DNA from: T1Sed10-7 sp047921175
Lineage (GTDB): Bacteria > Actinomycetota > Nitriliruptoria > Nitriliruptorales > Nitriliruptoraceae
Assembly (NCBI GenBank): GCA_047921175.1
Contig: JBLRWQ010000075.1
Span: 1-13,518, forward strand
Direction of reading: 5' to 3'
DNA length: 13,518 bases
The position numbers and the translations under genes were made by a program. Shown piece by piece: positions 13,133 through 13,518 of the stretch. Within the stretch, counting starts at the first letter, position 1. Every line of letters starts with the position of its first letter. The notes under the pieces were generated by a model. It searched no databases and had not been told where the DNA came from. It saw only the letters and a program-made list of their open reading frames with translations.

Positions 13133-13518
13133 TGGCTGCCGTCGATCCTGTGGCCACCGCGGCCGACTCCAAGCGCTTCGACCCGAGCCTCGGGGTACGC
13201 AACAACAGCGGCCCCAAGGGCGCGCGATGGTGGCGTGAGATCGGCTGGCGCTACGTCGTCGGCCTGCTCGGTATCGCCTTCGCGCTCATGCCGGCGTACT
13301 TCGTCGTCCTGGCCTCGATCTCCCCGACCGCGACGCTGCAGGGCGCGCAGATGCTGCCCCGGGCGGTCACGCTCGACAACTACCGCTCGCTGTTCGACGA
13401 GACGATGTTCTTCACCTGGCTGTGGAACTCGCTCAAGATCGCCGGCGGCGCCGCGGTCGCGAACATGTTCCTGTCCGCCATGGCGGCCTACGCCTTCAGC
13501 CGGCTGCGGTTCGCCGGG
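13132..13518 (+). CDS. malG: Maltose ABC transporter permease MalG, 5' part
   Basis: This is the second membrane subunit of the importer. The first 129 residues are present, with the rest beyond the right edge. After a hydrophilic N-terminus (MAAVDPVATAADSKRFDPSL) comes a membrane segment (YVVGLLGIAFALMPAYFVVL), then the MalG-typical SISPTATLQGAQMLP and LDNYRSLF. The start of the permease core follows: FFTWLWNSLKIAGGAAVANM, then MAAYAFSRLRF. Its ATG (13132-13134) shares one base with the malF stop codon (TGATG). It is the third gene of the malEFG operon. The EAA loop lies outside the window. Confidence 0.92.
   Translation, partial: MAAVDPVATAADSKRFDPSLGVRNNSGPKGARWWREIGWRYVVGLLGIAFALMPAYFVVLASISPTATLQGAQMLPRAVTLDNYRSLFDETMFFTWLWNSLKIAGGAAVANMFLSAMAAYAFSRLRFAG

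Noticed and set aside
1..13518. CRISPR array, riboswitch, replication origin or defence system
   Set aside because: No regularly spaced direct repeats, no recognisable riboswitch core, no DnaA-box cluster and no defence-type genes were seen.

Overview
The window is high-GC DNA from an actinomycete-type bacterium (Actinomycetota). The evidence is a mycothiol synthase gene (mshD) beside an orphan GlnR-type regulator, a Lys-Asp-Phe tRNA cluster, very strong GC bias at third codon positions, frequent GTG starts and a LacI/malEFG sugar-uptake locus of actinobacterial style. Several extracytoplasmic proteins are very acidic, which would suit a salt-tolerant lineage, but that is only a hint. The species cannot be named from the sequence.

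Positions 1-1690 look like a decaying accessory stretch. They hold a serpin-family lipoprotein gene (minus strand, running off the left edge) whose signal peptide and serpin body are separated by a one-base frameshift in a G6 tract. Next come a plus-strand coding remnant of unknown identity and the C-terminal tail of a transposase with an in-frame amber codon. At 1688-2179 lies a minus-strand tRNA operon (promoter, Lys-TTT, Asp-GTC, Phe-GAA) closed by a 14-bp hairpin.

Positions 2267-6001 hold mshD (plus), glnR (minus, convergent with mshD) and a 602-residue sortase-anchored surface protein with DUF11-like repeats and an LPRTG signal (minus). The 575 bases at 6002-6576 hold no gene I can support, only inverted and direct repeats. 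Positions 6577-8807 carry a plus-strand pair: an HTH regulator with a cysteine-less TusA-like C-terminal domain, and an acyl-CoA dehydrogenase with an isovaleryl/long-chain-type catalytic glutamate.

Positions 8853-13518 form a maltose/oligosaccharide ABC-import locus. A LacI-family repressor (minus) is divergent from malE, malF and malG (plus; malG runs off the right edge). The shared AT-rich intergenic region carries CTTGCA-type repeats suited to LacI control, a good -35 element and a possible GlnR box. A 13-bp hairpin between malE and malF could set a higher level of binding protein than permease. The ATPase subunit is not in the window. I see no clearly undescribed defence or mobile system. 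The most notable points are the frameshifted serpin lipoprotein, the decayed island beside the tRNA genes, the regulator with a catalytically dead TusA-like domain, and a small family of intergenic repeats.
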